This document shows positions 1-7,947 of a stretch of DNA of 64,000 bases, piece by piece (within the stretch, counting starts at the first letter, position 1; the number at the start of each line of letters is the position of its first letter). Origin of the DNA: Geobacillus sp. 46C-IIa (GTDB taxonomy: Bacteria; Bacillota; Bacilli; Bacillales; Anoxybacillaceae); NCBI RefSeq assembly GCF_014679505.1, contig NZ_CP061474.1, positions 1,084,001-1,148,000 on the forward strand, in the 5' to 3' direction. The position numbers and the translations under genes were made by a program. Below the pieces are notes generated by a model. That model had not been told where the DNA came from, searched no databases, and saw only the letters and a list, made by a program, of their open reading frames with translations.

Positions 1-522
1 CCGCTCTTGTATGTCGTTCATGCCGTGTTGACCGGTTTGTCGCTGGCGGTGGCGACGGCGCTTGACATCCATCACGGGTTTACGTTCTCGGCCGGTGCGA
101 TTGACTTTTTCTTAAACTATGGAATTGCGCAAAAACCGTATTTATTAATTGTTCAAGGACTCATCTATGCGGCGGTCTATTTCGTTGTCTTCTACTTCCT
201 GATTACGAAGCTCAATTTAAAAACGCCGGGGCGTGAAGATGACGTAGAGGGAGAGTTTACCGACAGCGGAGCGGCGCGGTCGGGCGTAAAATATGAAGAG
301 CTAGCGGTAAAATATATAGGAGCATTGGGAGGAAAAGAAAACCTCACACAAATTGACAATTGTGTCACACGCTTGCGCTTAAAAGTAAAAGATATGTCAA
401 AAGTCAACGAAGCTGAATTGAAGCGTTTAGGGGCGAAAGGTGTGCTTCGTCTCAATCAAACCGATTTGCAAGTGATCGTTGGAACGGATGTCGAATTTTT
501 AGCCAACGCGATGAGAAAATGA
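1..522 (+). CDS. nagP: PTS N-acetylglucosamine-type transporter subunit IICB, C-terminal part
   Basis: The window opens inside this gene, so the start is missing; 173 codons are visible. The visible part holds the last membrane segments of the IIC sugar channel (up to about base 210), a short charged linker, and a complete IIB domain (bases about 290-519). The IIB active-site cysteine that receives phosphate from IIA lies in the motif DNCVTRLRL (Cys codon 361-363). The IIC stretch with GFTFSAGAIDFFLNYG resembles GlcNAc permeases of the NagE/NagP type; glucose is the main alternative. The protein would import and phosphorylate the sugar at the membrane. No IIA domain follows the IIB, so a separate IIA would be needed. 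A gene of unknown function starts 57 bases downstream, probably in the same transcript. Confidence 0.85.
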   Translation, partial: PLLYVVHAVLTGLSLAVATALDIHHGFTFSAGAIDFFLNYGIAQKPYLLIVQGLIYAAVYFVVFYFLITKLNLKTPGREDDVEGEFTDSGAARSGVKYEELAVKYIGALGGKENLTQIDNCVTRLRLKVKDMSKVNEAELKRLGAKGVLRLNQTDLQVIVGTDVEFLANAMRK

Positions 523-579
523 TCAAAAGTGAATGGACAGATCGTTCGTGTATGCGAACGTCAGGAAGGAAGGGCGCTT

Positions 580-1497
580 ATGAAACGATTGTTGGATTGC
601 AGCGCTTCCGATTTCCGCAAGATGGATGGGAAACAGTTGAAGCGAGCGATTCAGGCGTCAGAAGGCAGAGTGATCGTTGCCGAAGTCATCGGGGAATTTG
701 CGCCGCTTTATCCAGCGGTCACCAATGCCGAACTGGCTGCGGCGTTTGGGGCGGATTTGTTGCTGTTGAATTGGTTCGATGTGTTCCGGCCGGCTGTGAA
801 CGGTGTGGATGTGAATGAACCGGATCACATAGTGGAACGGTTAAAGCAGTTGACAGGGCGCCCGGTTGGCGTCAATTTGGAGCCGGTTGACCCGAATGCG
901 AAGCAGCTCGAGGAGCTTGCATCGCTGCCAAAAGGGAGAAGGGCAACGGCGGAGTCACTGCAACAAGCAAAGCGGTTGGGAGTTGACTTTATTTGCCTGA
1001 CCGGAAACCCGAAAACAGGGGTGACGAATGATGAGATTGTGAAAGCCATCGAAACGGCGCGATCCATTTTGGGCGAGGACACCCTAATTATTGCCGGGAA
1101 AATGCACGCGGCAGGCGTTGCCGGCGAAACGGGGGGCGGCATCGTAACGGAAGAAGTGGTGATGCGGTTTATTCGCGCTGGCGCTGACGTCGTTTTGATG
1201 CCGGCTCCAGGAACCGTGCCAGGGGTGACATTAGACAAGACAGAGAAGCTTGTTCGGGTGGCGCACGAGCACGGGGCGCTTGTGATGCTGACGATTGGCA
1301 CAAGTCAGGAAGGAGCGGATGAGCATACGATTCGCCAAATCGCGCTTGCGGGCAAAATGGCAGGAGCGGATCTACATCATATCGGCGACGCTGGCTATCA
1401 TGGCATTGCCGTTCCAGAGAACATTATGGCGTATTCGATCGCCATCCGCGGCAAACGCCATACGTATATTCGTATGGCAAGGTCGCCGTTGAGATAA
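580..1497 (+). CDS. PTS-associated protein of unknown function (DUF7916-like, probable TIM-barrel)
   Basis: A 305-residue soluble protein. The ATG at 580 is preferred over an upstream in-frame ATG at 529 because an AGGAAGGAAGG ribosome site lies at 563-573. I recognise it only as a family that accompanies PTS permeases in Firmicutes and has been loosely labelled haloacid dehalogenase-like; no HAD motif (DxDxT) is visible. Alternating hydrophobic strands followed by Gly/Asp turns (GVDFICLTGNP, TLIIAGKMHAAG, GADVVLMPAPGT, GALVMLTIGTS, GADLHHIGDAGY) suggest a beta/alpha barrel with a phosphate-binding C-terminal half. It is probably co-transcribed with the PTS gene and ends at a strong terminator, so a role in handling the imported sugar phosphate is a reasonable inference. 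The reaction is unknown. Confidence 0.8.
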   Translation: MKRLLDCSASDFRKMDGKQLKRAIQASEGRVIVAEVIGEFAPLYPAVTNAELAAAFGADLLLLNWFDVFRPAVNGVDVNEPDHIVERLKQLTGRPVGVNLEPVDPNAKQLEELASLPKGRRATAESLQQAKRLGVDFICLTGNPKTGVTNDEIVKAIETARSILGEDTLIIAGKMHAAGVAGETGGGIVTEEVVMRFIRAGADVVLMPAPGTVPGVTLDKTEKLVRVAHEHGALVMLTIGTSQEGADEHTIRQIALAGKMAGADLHHIGDAGYHGIAVPENIMAYSIAIRGKRHTYIRMARSPLR

Positions 1498-1516
1498 AAT
1501 GGAATATGATCAGTTG

Positions 1517-1550
1517 GCCCCAAAAGCATTCGCTTTTGGGGCGTTTTTTT
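1517..1550 (+). terminator. Rho-independent terminator of the PTS operon
   Basis: A perfect 11-bp stem (GCCCCAAAAGC at 1517-1527 with its complement at 1532-1542), a 4-base loop and a T-tract. It separates the PTS transcript from the downstream gene. Confidence 0.92.
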
Positions 1551-1689
1551 CGTGCAGAGAGTAGAGAGTGTATCAAGGGAGCGAAAGAGTAGATTTACGG
1601 CTGTGGAAAACAGTGGCCCTGTGCCGCTGTTGATTTTGTGACCAAATGCCGGCGTAAAAGGCGTTAGGCCTTTGATTTTTCAATGGCGA

Positions 1690-1715
1690 TGAAACTTTTC
1701 TCCTATGCGCGCGTA
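1690..1715 (+). promoter_or_regulatory. SigW-type ECF promoter for the YvbH-like gene
   Basis: TGAAAC at 1690-1695 and CGTA at 1712-1715 are separated by exactly 16 bases, which is the B. subtilis SigW consensus. It lies about 160 bases upstream of the next gene, in an otherwise empty 320-base gap after the PTS terminator. Whether it is used is inference; SigX and SigM consensus sequences are related. Confidence 0.6.
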
Positions 1716-1873
1716 ATAATAAATGAAGGGCATGAGACGATATCCATCTACCGTTTGCTTGATGACGGTGGAAAGCCGCGTTTGTCCGCCCAGCCCTTCG
1801 CATCGCAAGACAGTGTACGGCATGCGGAAACGGGTGTTCATGAAAACGAAGGAGTCCGGAGAGGAGAATGGGT

Positions 1874-2488
1874 ATGTTTGGAAAAGTCGCGGCCGATGTG
1901 CTTGGATTGAGCGACATCGGCTCGGTCATTCAGCCGAAAGACTACGACAAAGTGGATGCGGATGATTATGTGATGCATGAAGATGGAGAAAAAATCTACT
2001 TTCTTATCAAATCGAAGTCGGATGAGTATTGTTTCACCAACCGCGCGCTCATTCATCTGGACGGCACGAGCGCCGCAAGCAAAAAGCGGACGCTGCGCCG
2101 CTACGATTACTATAAGCATCCGATTTCCGACGTGTCGCTCGAAACAGCCGGGACGGTCGACTTGGACGCGGAAATCAAATTCAAAATCGGGTCGCACTCC
2201 TATTCGATTGATGTGCATAAAAAGCATATTGAGGAATTGAAAGATTTGTATAAATCGCTGCTGGCGATCGCGGAGATTTGCCATGAAAACGAAACGAAGT
2301 TCAACTATGCGGAGCGGAGTTTGGAACTGGCGGCCAAGGTGTTTGCCAACATGCGCGGCGACGGGGCCAATGTGTCGGCGGATTTTCAGGCCGTGAATGA
2401 ATACGCTTTTCGCTGGCTGACGGAAGCGAAAAAGAACTATACGGTGAAGGATTTCGGCTTTGTGTTTGACAAATATATTCAACAGTGA
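1874..2488 (+). CDS. yvbH: YvbH-like protein with bacterial PH domain
   Basis: A 204-residue cytoplasmic protein. The ATG at 1874 is chosen because AGGAG at 1862-1866 is 7 bases away, whereas the in-frame ATG at 1868 is too close; this also gives the length I recall for B. subtilis YvbH. Residues about 1-120 form a PH-like beta domain (YVMHEDGEKIYFLIKSK, EYCFTNRALIHLDG), and the C-terminal part (about 125-204) matches the YvbH-type helical oligomerisation region. The function is unknown. A consensus SigW-type promoter upstream would place it in the cell-envelope stress response, which fits a membrane-associated PH protein. It is monocistronic, ending in a T-rich terminator. Confidence 0.8.
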   Translation: MFGKVAADVLGLSDIGSVIQPKDYDKVDADDYVMHEDGEKIYFLIKSKSDEYCFTNRALIHLDGTSAASKKRTLRRYDYYKHPISDVSLETAGTVDLDAEIKFKIGSHSYSIDVHKKHIEELKDLYKSLLAIAEICHENETKFNYAERSLELAAKVFANMRGDGANVSADFQAVNEYAFRWLTEAKKNYTVKDFGFVFDKYIQQ

Positions 2489-2510
2489 CGAGATGAAGGT
2501 TGTATCGGGG

Positions 2511-2554
2511 AAAGACGCCGTGCCGGAGGCGAGGCATCTTTCTTTTTTTTTTTT
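2511..2554 (+). terminator. Terminator after the YvbH-like gene
   Basis: Arms AAAGACGCC (2511-2519) and GGCATCTTT (2533-2541), with one mismatch, are followed by a run of about 14 T. Confidence 0.75.
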
Positions 2555-2637
2555 CAAGATGGCAGTAAAGATGGGGCAGCTGCTTTTTTTCTGCAGGGAG
2601 GGCTAGGATCATTCCGCATATGTAGGAGGAGAGCGTG

Positions 2638-3102
2638 ATGGATAAACATCGACAAGCCATTATCGCCGTTTCAGCCTATATTACGAATGACACGGGAGAG
2701 GTTTTGCTTGTTAAAAGCTGTGACCGCTCCGATACGTGGGAAATGCCGGGCGGACAAGTTGAACCGGGCGAGCCGCTCGATCGGGCCGTTCAGCGCGAGG
2801 TGCATGAAGAGACTGGCGTTGACATCCGTCTCATCGGGGTCAGCGGCGTGTACTACAATGAAACTAAAAATATCATAAACATTGTATTTAAAGCGACATA
2901 TGTGAAAGGAAACGTTTCTCCCCAGCCTGAGGAAATTCAAAAGGCGAAGTTTGTGTTGATCGATGAGTCGAATATTGATGAATATGTGACATGGCCGCAT
3001 TTGAAATCGCGGGTGCTCGATGCGATGAAAAGGGGATGCTCTGTTCCGTATGAAACATGGGTTATGAATCCATCTCGATTGTCTGCAAGAGTGGGAAGGT
3101 GA
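2638..3102 (+). CDS. Nudix hydrolase
   Basis: A 154-residue protein. The start is the ATG at 2638, 8 bases after AGGAGG; a GTG at 2635 is in frame but closer than usual. It carries a complete Nudix box at residues about 39-61 (GQVEPGE...REVHEETGV), whose glutamates bind the metal that cleaves nucleoside-diphosphate-linked substrates. MutT-like proteins of this size clean up oxidised dNTPs or hydrolyse other NDP-X compounds; the sequence does not show which. It stands alone between a terminator and the B12 riboswitch promoter, so no pathway can be inferred from context. Confidence 0.88.
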   Translation: MDKHRQAIIAVSAYITNDTGEVLLVKSCDRSDTWEMPGGQVEPGEPLDRAVQREVHEETGVDIRLIGVSGVYYNETKNIINIVFKATYVKGNVSPQPEEIQKAKFVLIDESNIDEYVTWPHLKSRVLDAMKRGCSVPYETWVMNPSRLSARVGR

Positions 3103-3134
3103 CGACTTCCCTCCAACCTGCTGTAAATTCATAG

Positions 3135-3163
3135 TTGTCAAATGCTAAACGCTGCATTATTAT
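3135..3163 (+). promoter_or_regulatory. SigA promoter of the B12 salvage operon
   Basis: TTGTCA at 3135-3140, a 17-base spacer, and TATTAT at 3158-3163, placed about 30 bases before the cobalamin riboswitch. Confidence 0.7.
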
Positions 3164-3194
3164 AAAAATGTCCATATCCGACAAATTCATCAAC

Positions 3195-3370
3195 TCGCAG
3201 CAAGGTGCCGCGAAGGCTTAATAGGGAATCCGGTGGGAATCCGGAGCTGTCCCCGCAACTGTCAATGCGGACGAAATGAAATCGCCACTGTACGGACAGA
3301 TGGCTTGCGCTGTTTTCCGTACGGGAAGGCTTCAGAGTAGGATGAAGCATGAGCCAGTAGACCTGCCTTG
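3195..3370 (+). promoter_or_regulatory. Cobalamin (adenosylcobalamin-class) riboswitch
   Basis: The leader contains the conserved parts of the B12 riboswitch: a GCCGCGAAGG element near 3207, the GCTGTCCCCGCAACTG core at 3246-3261, and the B12 box (AGCCAGTAGACCTGCC) at 3352-3367. Binding of the cobalamin cofactor is known to shut off downstream genes. An intrinsic terminator at 3455-3496 is the likely expression platform. It controls the whole btuF-to-cblS operon. Confidence 0.96.
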
Positions 3371-3454
3371 CCTGCGCAACAGTTTCCGAATCTTCGGGGG
3401 GTGAGACGCGGAAGCGGTCGCACAGGCATTTTTGTGCTTACAGGAGGCCGTTTC

Positions 3455-3496
3455 GCGCTCATTCCCGGATTCAGACGGAATGGGCGCTTTTCCTTT
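3455..3496 (+). terminator. Riboswitch-controlled terminator
   Basis: An 11-bp stem (GCGCTCATTCC at 3455-3465 with GGAATGGGCGC at 3477-3487, one G-T pair) is followed by TTTTCCTTT. It lies between the riboswitch aptamer and btuF, so it is the probable off-state structure. Confidence 0.85.
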
Positions 3497-3526
3497 ACAT
3501 ACATCACTCAAAGGGGGAACGAACTG

Positions 3527-4486
3527 ATGAAGCGTTGGAAATGGCCTGCGGCGCTGGCTGCTCTCATCCTTTTGGCCGTTATGCTTGCCGGTTGCAGCAG
3601 CGGAGCGGGAAACAGCGCCCAGCCGGCAAAAAAAGAGGAGCCGAAAACGGAACAAACGGCGTTTCCGGTGACGGTGAAAGACGGGCTTGGGGAAGATGTC
3701 ACCATCAAAGCGGAACCGAAAAAGATCGTCTCGCTCATTCCAAGCAATACGGAAATCGCCTATGCGTTGGGGTTGGGCGAGAAAATCGTCGGCGTCAGCG
3801 ATTTTGACAATTATCCAGAGGATGTGAAAACGAAAACGAAAATCGGCGGCATGGAATTTAACGTCGAGAAAATTATTTCTCTAAAGCCGGATCTTGTTCT
3901 CGCTCACGCATCAAGCGCCCATAACTCGAAGGACGGCCTGCAGCAATTGAAAGACGCCGGCATCACCGTGCTCGTTGTCCATAACGCCGCGTCGTTTAAC
4001 GATGTGTATGCGTCGATTGAACTCATCGGCAAGGCGACCGGAACGGCGGACAAAGCGGATCAAGTCATCAATGACATGAAGGCGAAACTGGCGGAGGTGA
4101 AGGAAAAAGCAAAACAAATTCCGGCCGACAAGCAGGCGAATGTCTGGATTGAAGTGTCGCCGCCGCCGCAACTGTATACGACCGGCAAAGGAACGTTTAT
4201 GGACGAGATGCTTAAGGTGATTTCTGCCAAAAATGTTGCCGGCAGCTTAGAAGGCTGGCCGATGGTGACCGAGGAACAAGCGGTCGCATACAAACCGGAC
4301 GTCATCATCACGACATACGGGGGAGCGAAACAAGTGCTTGAGCGCGCCGCTTGGAAGGACGTGCCGGCCGTGAAAAACAAGCGGGTGTATGATGTCAACA
4401 CCGACCTAGTGAGCCGGCCGGGTCCGCGTCTTGTCGAAGGGGTCGAGGAACTTGCCAAAGCCATTTACCCGGATGTGTTTAAGTAA
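3527..4486 (+). CDS. btuF: Corrinoid ABC transporter substrate-binding lipoprotein
   Basis: A 319-residue protein with a lipoprotein signal peptide: positive N-terminus (MKRWKW), hydrophobic segment, and lipobox LAGC with Cys23 as the lipidation site. The mature part starts with a low-complexity linker and continues as a FecB/BtuF-type periplasmic-binding fold (IVSLIPSNTEIAYALGLGEKIVGVSDF near residue 75; VNTDLVSRPGPRLVEG near the C-terminus). It would capture B12 or cobinamide outside the membrane and hand it to the BtuC-BtuD pair encoded next. The ATG at 3527 follows AAGGGGG. The riboswitch immediately upstream supports a corrinoid rather than a siderophore substrate. Confidence 0.93.
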   Translation: MKRWKWPAALAALILLAVMLAGCSSGAGNSAQPAKKEEPKTEQTAFPVTVKDGLGEDVTIKAEPKKIVSLIPSNTEIAYALGLGEKIVGVSDFDNYPEDVKTKTKIGGMEFNVEKIISLKPDLVLAHASSAHNSKDGLQQLKDAGITVLVVHNAASFNDVYASIELIGKATGTADKADQVINDMKAKLAEVKEKAKQIPADKQANVWIEVSPPPQLYTTGKGTFMDEMLKVISAKNVAGSLEGWPMVTEEQAVAYKPDVIITTYGGAKQVLERAAWKDVPAVKNKRVYDVNTDLVSRPGPRLVEGVEELAKAIYPDVFK

Positions 4487-5507
4487 AACGTGGATATATA
4501 TTGTGGCCGCTGCTGCGGCTGTCTTTTCACTGCTCGTAGGGATATCGACCGGGTCGCTGTCGATTCCCTTTTCTTCTATTATCGGCATTCTCGCCGCCGA
4601 ATGGTTCGGGATGCCGCTTCCAGCCGACATTCCGGCGGATTGGGTGCCGATTGTGATGGCGATCCGTCTGCCGCGCGTGGTGCTTGCCTTTTTGGTCGGG
4701 GCTTCCTTGGCGCTTGCCGGAGCGGCGTTTCAAGGATTGTTGAAAAACGCGCTCGCCGATCCGTATACGCTCGGCGTCTCGTCCGGTGCGTCCGTCGGGG
4801 CGGTGCTCGTTATTTTTCTCGGCTGGCAATGGCCGCTGCTCGGCACGTTTACGCTGCCGATCGTGAGCATTTTATGCGGCATGGTGACGCTTGCCGCTGT
4901 CTTGACGTTCACCCGCATGGTTGAACGGCGAATGTCGGTCGAGACGATCATTTTAGCCGGCATTATTTTCGGCGCCTTTTTCAGCGCCTTTATTTCGCTC
5001 ATGATCGCCTTGACTGGAGAAGAATTGCGGCAAATCATTTCCTGGCTGATGGGGAGCGTGGCGATGCGCGGATGGAAGTATAGCGGGCTATTGTTGCCGT
5101 TTTTTCTCGTTGGCGCGGCAACAATCATCGCCAACGGCCGCGAACTGAACGCGTTCGCGTTCGGCGAGGCGGCGGCGCTTCACGTCGGCGTCGATGTCAC
5201 ACGCCGCAAAATCATCATTTTGACGGCGGCCGCGCTGCTCACCGGCGCGGCGGTGTCGGTGTCGGGAACGATCGGCTTTGTCGGGCTTGTCGTTCCACAT
5301 ATGGTTCGGCTTGTGTGCGGGCCGAACTATCGGGTGCTTTTGCCGCTGTCGCTCTTGTACGGCGGGGCGTTTCTTGTGCTTGCCGATGTGGCGGCACGGA
5401 CGATCATTGAGCCGCGCGAGCTGCCGATCGGCGTCATTACATCGCTCATCGGCGCCCCGTTGTTTGCCGCCCTATTTTTCCGAAAAACGAAACGAAAGAT
5501 GGGATGA
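4473..5507 (+). CDS. btuC: Corrinoid ABC transporter permease (FecCD family)
   Basis: A 344-residue integral membrane protein of the BtuC/FecCD family with about ten hydrophobic segments. The family motif ALAGAAFQGLLKNALADPYTLGVSSGAS lies near residue 85, and a C-terminal GFVGLVVPHMVRLV segment contacts the ATPase. The ATG at 4473 overlaps btuF by 14 bases; an upstream TTG at 4431 is possible, and neither has a clear ribosome site, so translational coupling is likely. It forms the membrane channel for corrinoid uptake with the ATPase encoded next, overlapping by an ATGA. Confidence 0.9.
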   Translation: MCLSKTWIYIVAAAAAVFSLLVGISTGSLSIPFSSIIGILAAEWFGMPLPADIPADWVPIVMAIRLPRVVLAFLVGASLALAGAAFQGLLKNALADPYTLGVSSGASVGAVLVIFLGWQWPLLGTFTLPIVSILCGMVTLAAVLTFTRMVERRMSVETIILAGIIFGAFFSAFISLMIALTGEELRQIISWLMGSVAMRGWKYSGLLLPFFLVGAATIIANGRELNAFAFGEAAALHVGVDVTRRKIIILTAAALLTGAAVSVSGTIGFVGLVVPHMVRLVCGPNYRVLLPLSLLYGGAFLVLADVAARTIIEPRELPIGVITSLIGAPLFAALFFRKTKRKMG

Positions 5508-6979
5508 CCATGCTCGACGTGCGTGCCGTATCGCATCGGTACGGACAGAAACAAGTGCTTGACGGCGTGACGTTTTCCGTTGAAAAAGGGGAGCTGTTCG
5601 GCATTTTGGGGCCGAACGGCAGCGGGAAGACGACACTGCTCAAATTGATCAGCAAAGAGCTCCCGCTTGCAAGCGGCGAGATTGCCATAAGCGGTCGGCC
5701 GCTTTCCGAGCTGTCGGCAAAGCAATGGGCGCGGTTGGCCGCCGTTTTGCCGCAAACGGCGGAAACGGCGCACGGCTATACGGTGAAAGAAACGGTGGCG
5801 CTCGGCCGCTACGCCCATCAGCACGGCTTGTTTCCGACGTGGACGCCAGAGGATGAAACCGCCGTTCAAGAGGCGCTTGCCGCTGTCGGTTTGGCTCACA
5901 AAATCGATGTGCCGCTCGAGCGGTTAAGCGGCGGCGAGCGGCAGCGGGCTTATTTGGCTCGGGCGCTTGCCCAAGAGCCGCAGCTGCTCTTGTTGGATGA
6001 GCCGACCAACCATATGGATATAAGCGGGCAAGTTCGTCTTCTTGACCAGCTCGCCCAAGCCGCGCGCGCACGCGGCTTGACGGTGGTCGCTGTCTTTCAC
6101 GACATGAGCGTTGCCAGCCTGTATTGCGATCGAGTGCTCGTTTTAAAAGAAGGAAAAACAGCCGCGCTCGGCGCGCCGGCGGACGTCATGACGCCGGAGC
6201 TGCTGAATGACGTGTTTGCCGCCCCGGTCGTGCGCCAAGCACATCCGGCGGCGGCGAAGCCGATGTTTTCGTTTGTGCCGCAACATCAACGCGAGAAAGC
6301 GCCGTCCATCGGCGGGATGCGCCCGTCTTTTCTCGATGACGCCGTCGTTCTCGCCGCTCGCACCCCGCTGCGCGTGCTATCCTCAGCGCTTGTCGGCGGC
6401 GGGTTTCAATGGGCGACCCATTTCGTCAACCGCCATGTTGGCTTGGACTACGATTGCCGCGATGCGGAAGGAGACATGCGGCGTTATTTGGAACAGCACG
6501 GATTTCCCGTTGCCCGGACGATCGGCATGATGACCGCCGTCGATGTGCGCGATGCCGTCTGGCGCCGGAAAGATGGGGAAGCGTTTTCGGTTGCGGTCAT
6601 GGTGACGGCCGGCGTCGGCAATGCGGTTGACGCCGCCCGGGCGTGGCAGCATCAGCCGCTTGTGGCGAAGCCGGGGACGATCAATATGGTCGTCGTCATC
6701 GGCGGGACGCTGACTGAGGCGGCGTTCGTTCAGGCGGTGATGACAGCGACGGAAGCGAAGGCGAAAGCGCTGGCCGACCGCTCGGTGTATGACCCGGAAA
6801 CGGGAACCGCCGCCACCGGAACGTCGACTGATTCACTCGCAGTGGCGGCGACGCAAACCGGACGGACGTTCGCCTATGCTGGGACGGCGACCGAGCTTGG
6901 CCGCGTGCTCGGCCGGCTTGTGTATGAGGCGACAGTCGAGGCGCTCGACCGCTATGAGCGGCGGAGGGGAAAACGATGA
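5504..6979 (+). CDS. btuD-cbiZ: BtuD-CbiZ fusion: corrinoid transporter ATPase joined to adenosylcobinamide amidohydrolase
   Basis: A 491-residue two-domain protein. Residues 1-255 are an ABC ATPase: Walker A GPNGSGKTT (36-44), signature LSGGERQR, Walker B LLLLDEPTNHMD and the switch His in VFHDMS. Residues about 275-485 match CbiZ, the amidohydrolase that cleaves the aminopropanol side chain of adenosylcobinamide or pseudo-cobalamin to give cobyric acid (visible: GGGFQWATHFVNRHV, VTAGVGNA, GTINMVVVIGGTLTEAA). The fusion couples import to remodelling of incomplete corrinoids, and the cobyric acid made is the substrate of CbiB, the next gene. The ATG overlaps the btuC stop. CbiZ is also known as a free-standing archaeal-type protein. 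Confidence 0.92.
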   Translation: MTMLDVRAVSHRYGQKQVLDGVTFSVEKGELFGILGPNGSGKTTLLKLISKELPLASGEIAISGRPLSELSAKQWARLAAVLPQTAETAHGYTVKETVALGRYAHQHGLFPTWTPEDETAVQEALAAVGLAHKIDVPLERLSGGERQRAYLARALAQEPQLLLLDEPTNHMDISGQVRLLDQLAQAARARGLTVVAVFHDMSVASLYCDRVLVLKEGKTAALGAPADVMTPELLNDVFAAPVVRQAHPAAAKPMFSFVPQHQREKAPSIGGMRPSFLDDAVVLAARTPLRVLSSALVGGGFQWATHFVNRHVGLDYDCRDAEGDMRRYLEQHGFPVARTIGMMTAVDVRDAVWRRKDGEAFSVAVMVTAGVGNAVDAARAWQHQPLVAKPGTINMVVVIGGTLTEAAFVQAVMTATEAKAKALADRSVYDPETGTAATGTSTDSLAVAATQTGRTFAYAGTATELGRVLGRLVYEATVEALDRYERRRGKR

Positions 6980-7947
6980 CTCATCTGGTGGCGTTGACGT
7001 TGGCATTGTTTCTTGATGCGCTGTTTGGCGACCCGCGCTGGCTGCCCCATCCGGTGCGCGGGATGGGGGCGCTCATCGCTTATTTTGATCGGCGTTGGAA
7101 TCAAGGAAGCGGCCGCCGGGCTAAGGGGGTGGCGGCCGTAGCCGCCGCGTTGGCCATCGTCTATGGATTGTCCGCGCTCATCGTTCATATCGGCTACGCC
7201 TTATCAGTATACATTGGCGCAGCAGTCGAAGCAGTGCTGATTTTTACAGCCATTGCGACCAAAAGCCTTGCTGAAGCGGCTGAGGATGTGCGCCGGCCGC
7301 TTGAAGCGGGCGATCTTCCGGCGGCGCGCCGCGCGCTGTCGATGATCGTCGGCCGCGATACCGAACGGCTCGATGAAGCCGGCATCACCCGTGCCTGTGT
7401 GGAAACGGTAGCGGAAAACACGAGCGACGGCGTTACCACCCCGCTCTTTTATGCAGCCATTGGCGGCGCCCCGCTCGCCTTATTGTATCGAGCGGTGAAC
7501 ACGTGCGATTCGATGATCGGCTACAAAAACGAGAAGTATCATGAATTTGGCTGGGCGGCTGCCCGGCTCGACGATGTGCTGAACTATATTCCGGCGCGGC
7601 TGACGGCGCTCGTGATGGTTTTTGCTTACGGCGGCCGCCGCCTCCGCCGCTCTTTGGCCGTGTTGTTTCGCGACGCCCGCCGCCATCCGAGCCCCAACAG
7701 CGGCTGGCTTGAGGCTGCGATGGCTGGATTGCTCGGTGTTCAGCTGGGCGGGACAAACACATACGGCGGCATCGTCTCCGAGCGGCCAACGCTCGGCGAC
7801 CCGGACGTTTCGCTTCGCTCCGTTCATATTCGCCGAGCGGTCAGCATCATGGCCGGGACGGTGTTCACCTTTACGCTGCTGCTATGGATCGGGGGGATGA
7901 TCATTGCATTGGCCGGCGCATGGGGCGAGTCCACACGCGCTTTATAA
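6976..7947 (+). CDS. cbiB: Adenosylcobinamide-phosphate synthase
   Basis: A 323-residue polytopic membrane protein of the CbiB/CobD family. It condenses adenosylcobyric acid with (R)-1-amino-2-propanol or its phosphate. Family signatures are LFLDALFGDPRWLPHPVRGMG at the N-terminus, the central ENTSDGVTTPLFY, and MIGYKNEKYHEFGWAAARLDDVLN around residue 180. The start overlaps the upstream gene by ATGA. It sits between the amidohydrolase that makes its corrinoid substrate and CobD, which makes the aminopropanol phosphate arm, forming a local salvage module. Confidence 0.95.
   Translation: MTHLVALTLALFLDALFGDPRWLPHPVRGMGALIAYFDRRWNQGSGRRAKGVAAVAAALAIVYGLSALIVHIGYALSVYIGAAVEAVLIFTAIATKSLAEAAEDVRRPLEAGDLPAARRALSMIVGRDTERLDEAGITRACVETVAENTSDGVTTPLFYAAIGGAPLALLYRAVNTCDSMIGYKNEKYHEFGWAAARLDDVLNYIPARLTALVMVFAYGGRRLRRSLAVLFRDARRHPSPNSGWLEAAMAGLLGVQLGGTNTYGGIVSERPTLGDPDVSLRSVHIRRAVSIMAGTVFTFTLLLWIGGMIIALAGAWGESTRAL

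Noticed and set aside
1838..2557. 239-codon minus-strand open frame across the YvbH-like gene
   Set aside because: Starts in the terminator region and is antisense to a gene with clear family identity and ribosome site.
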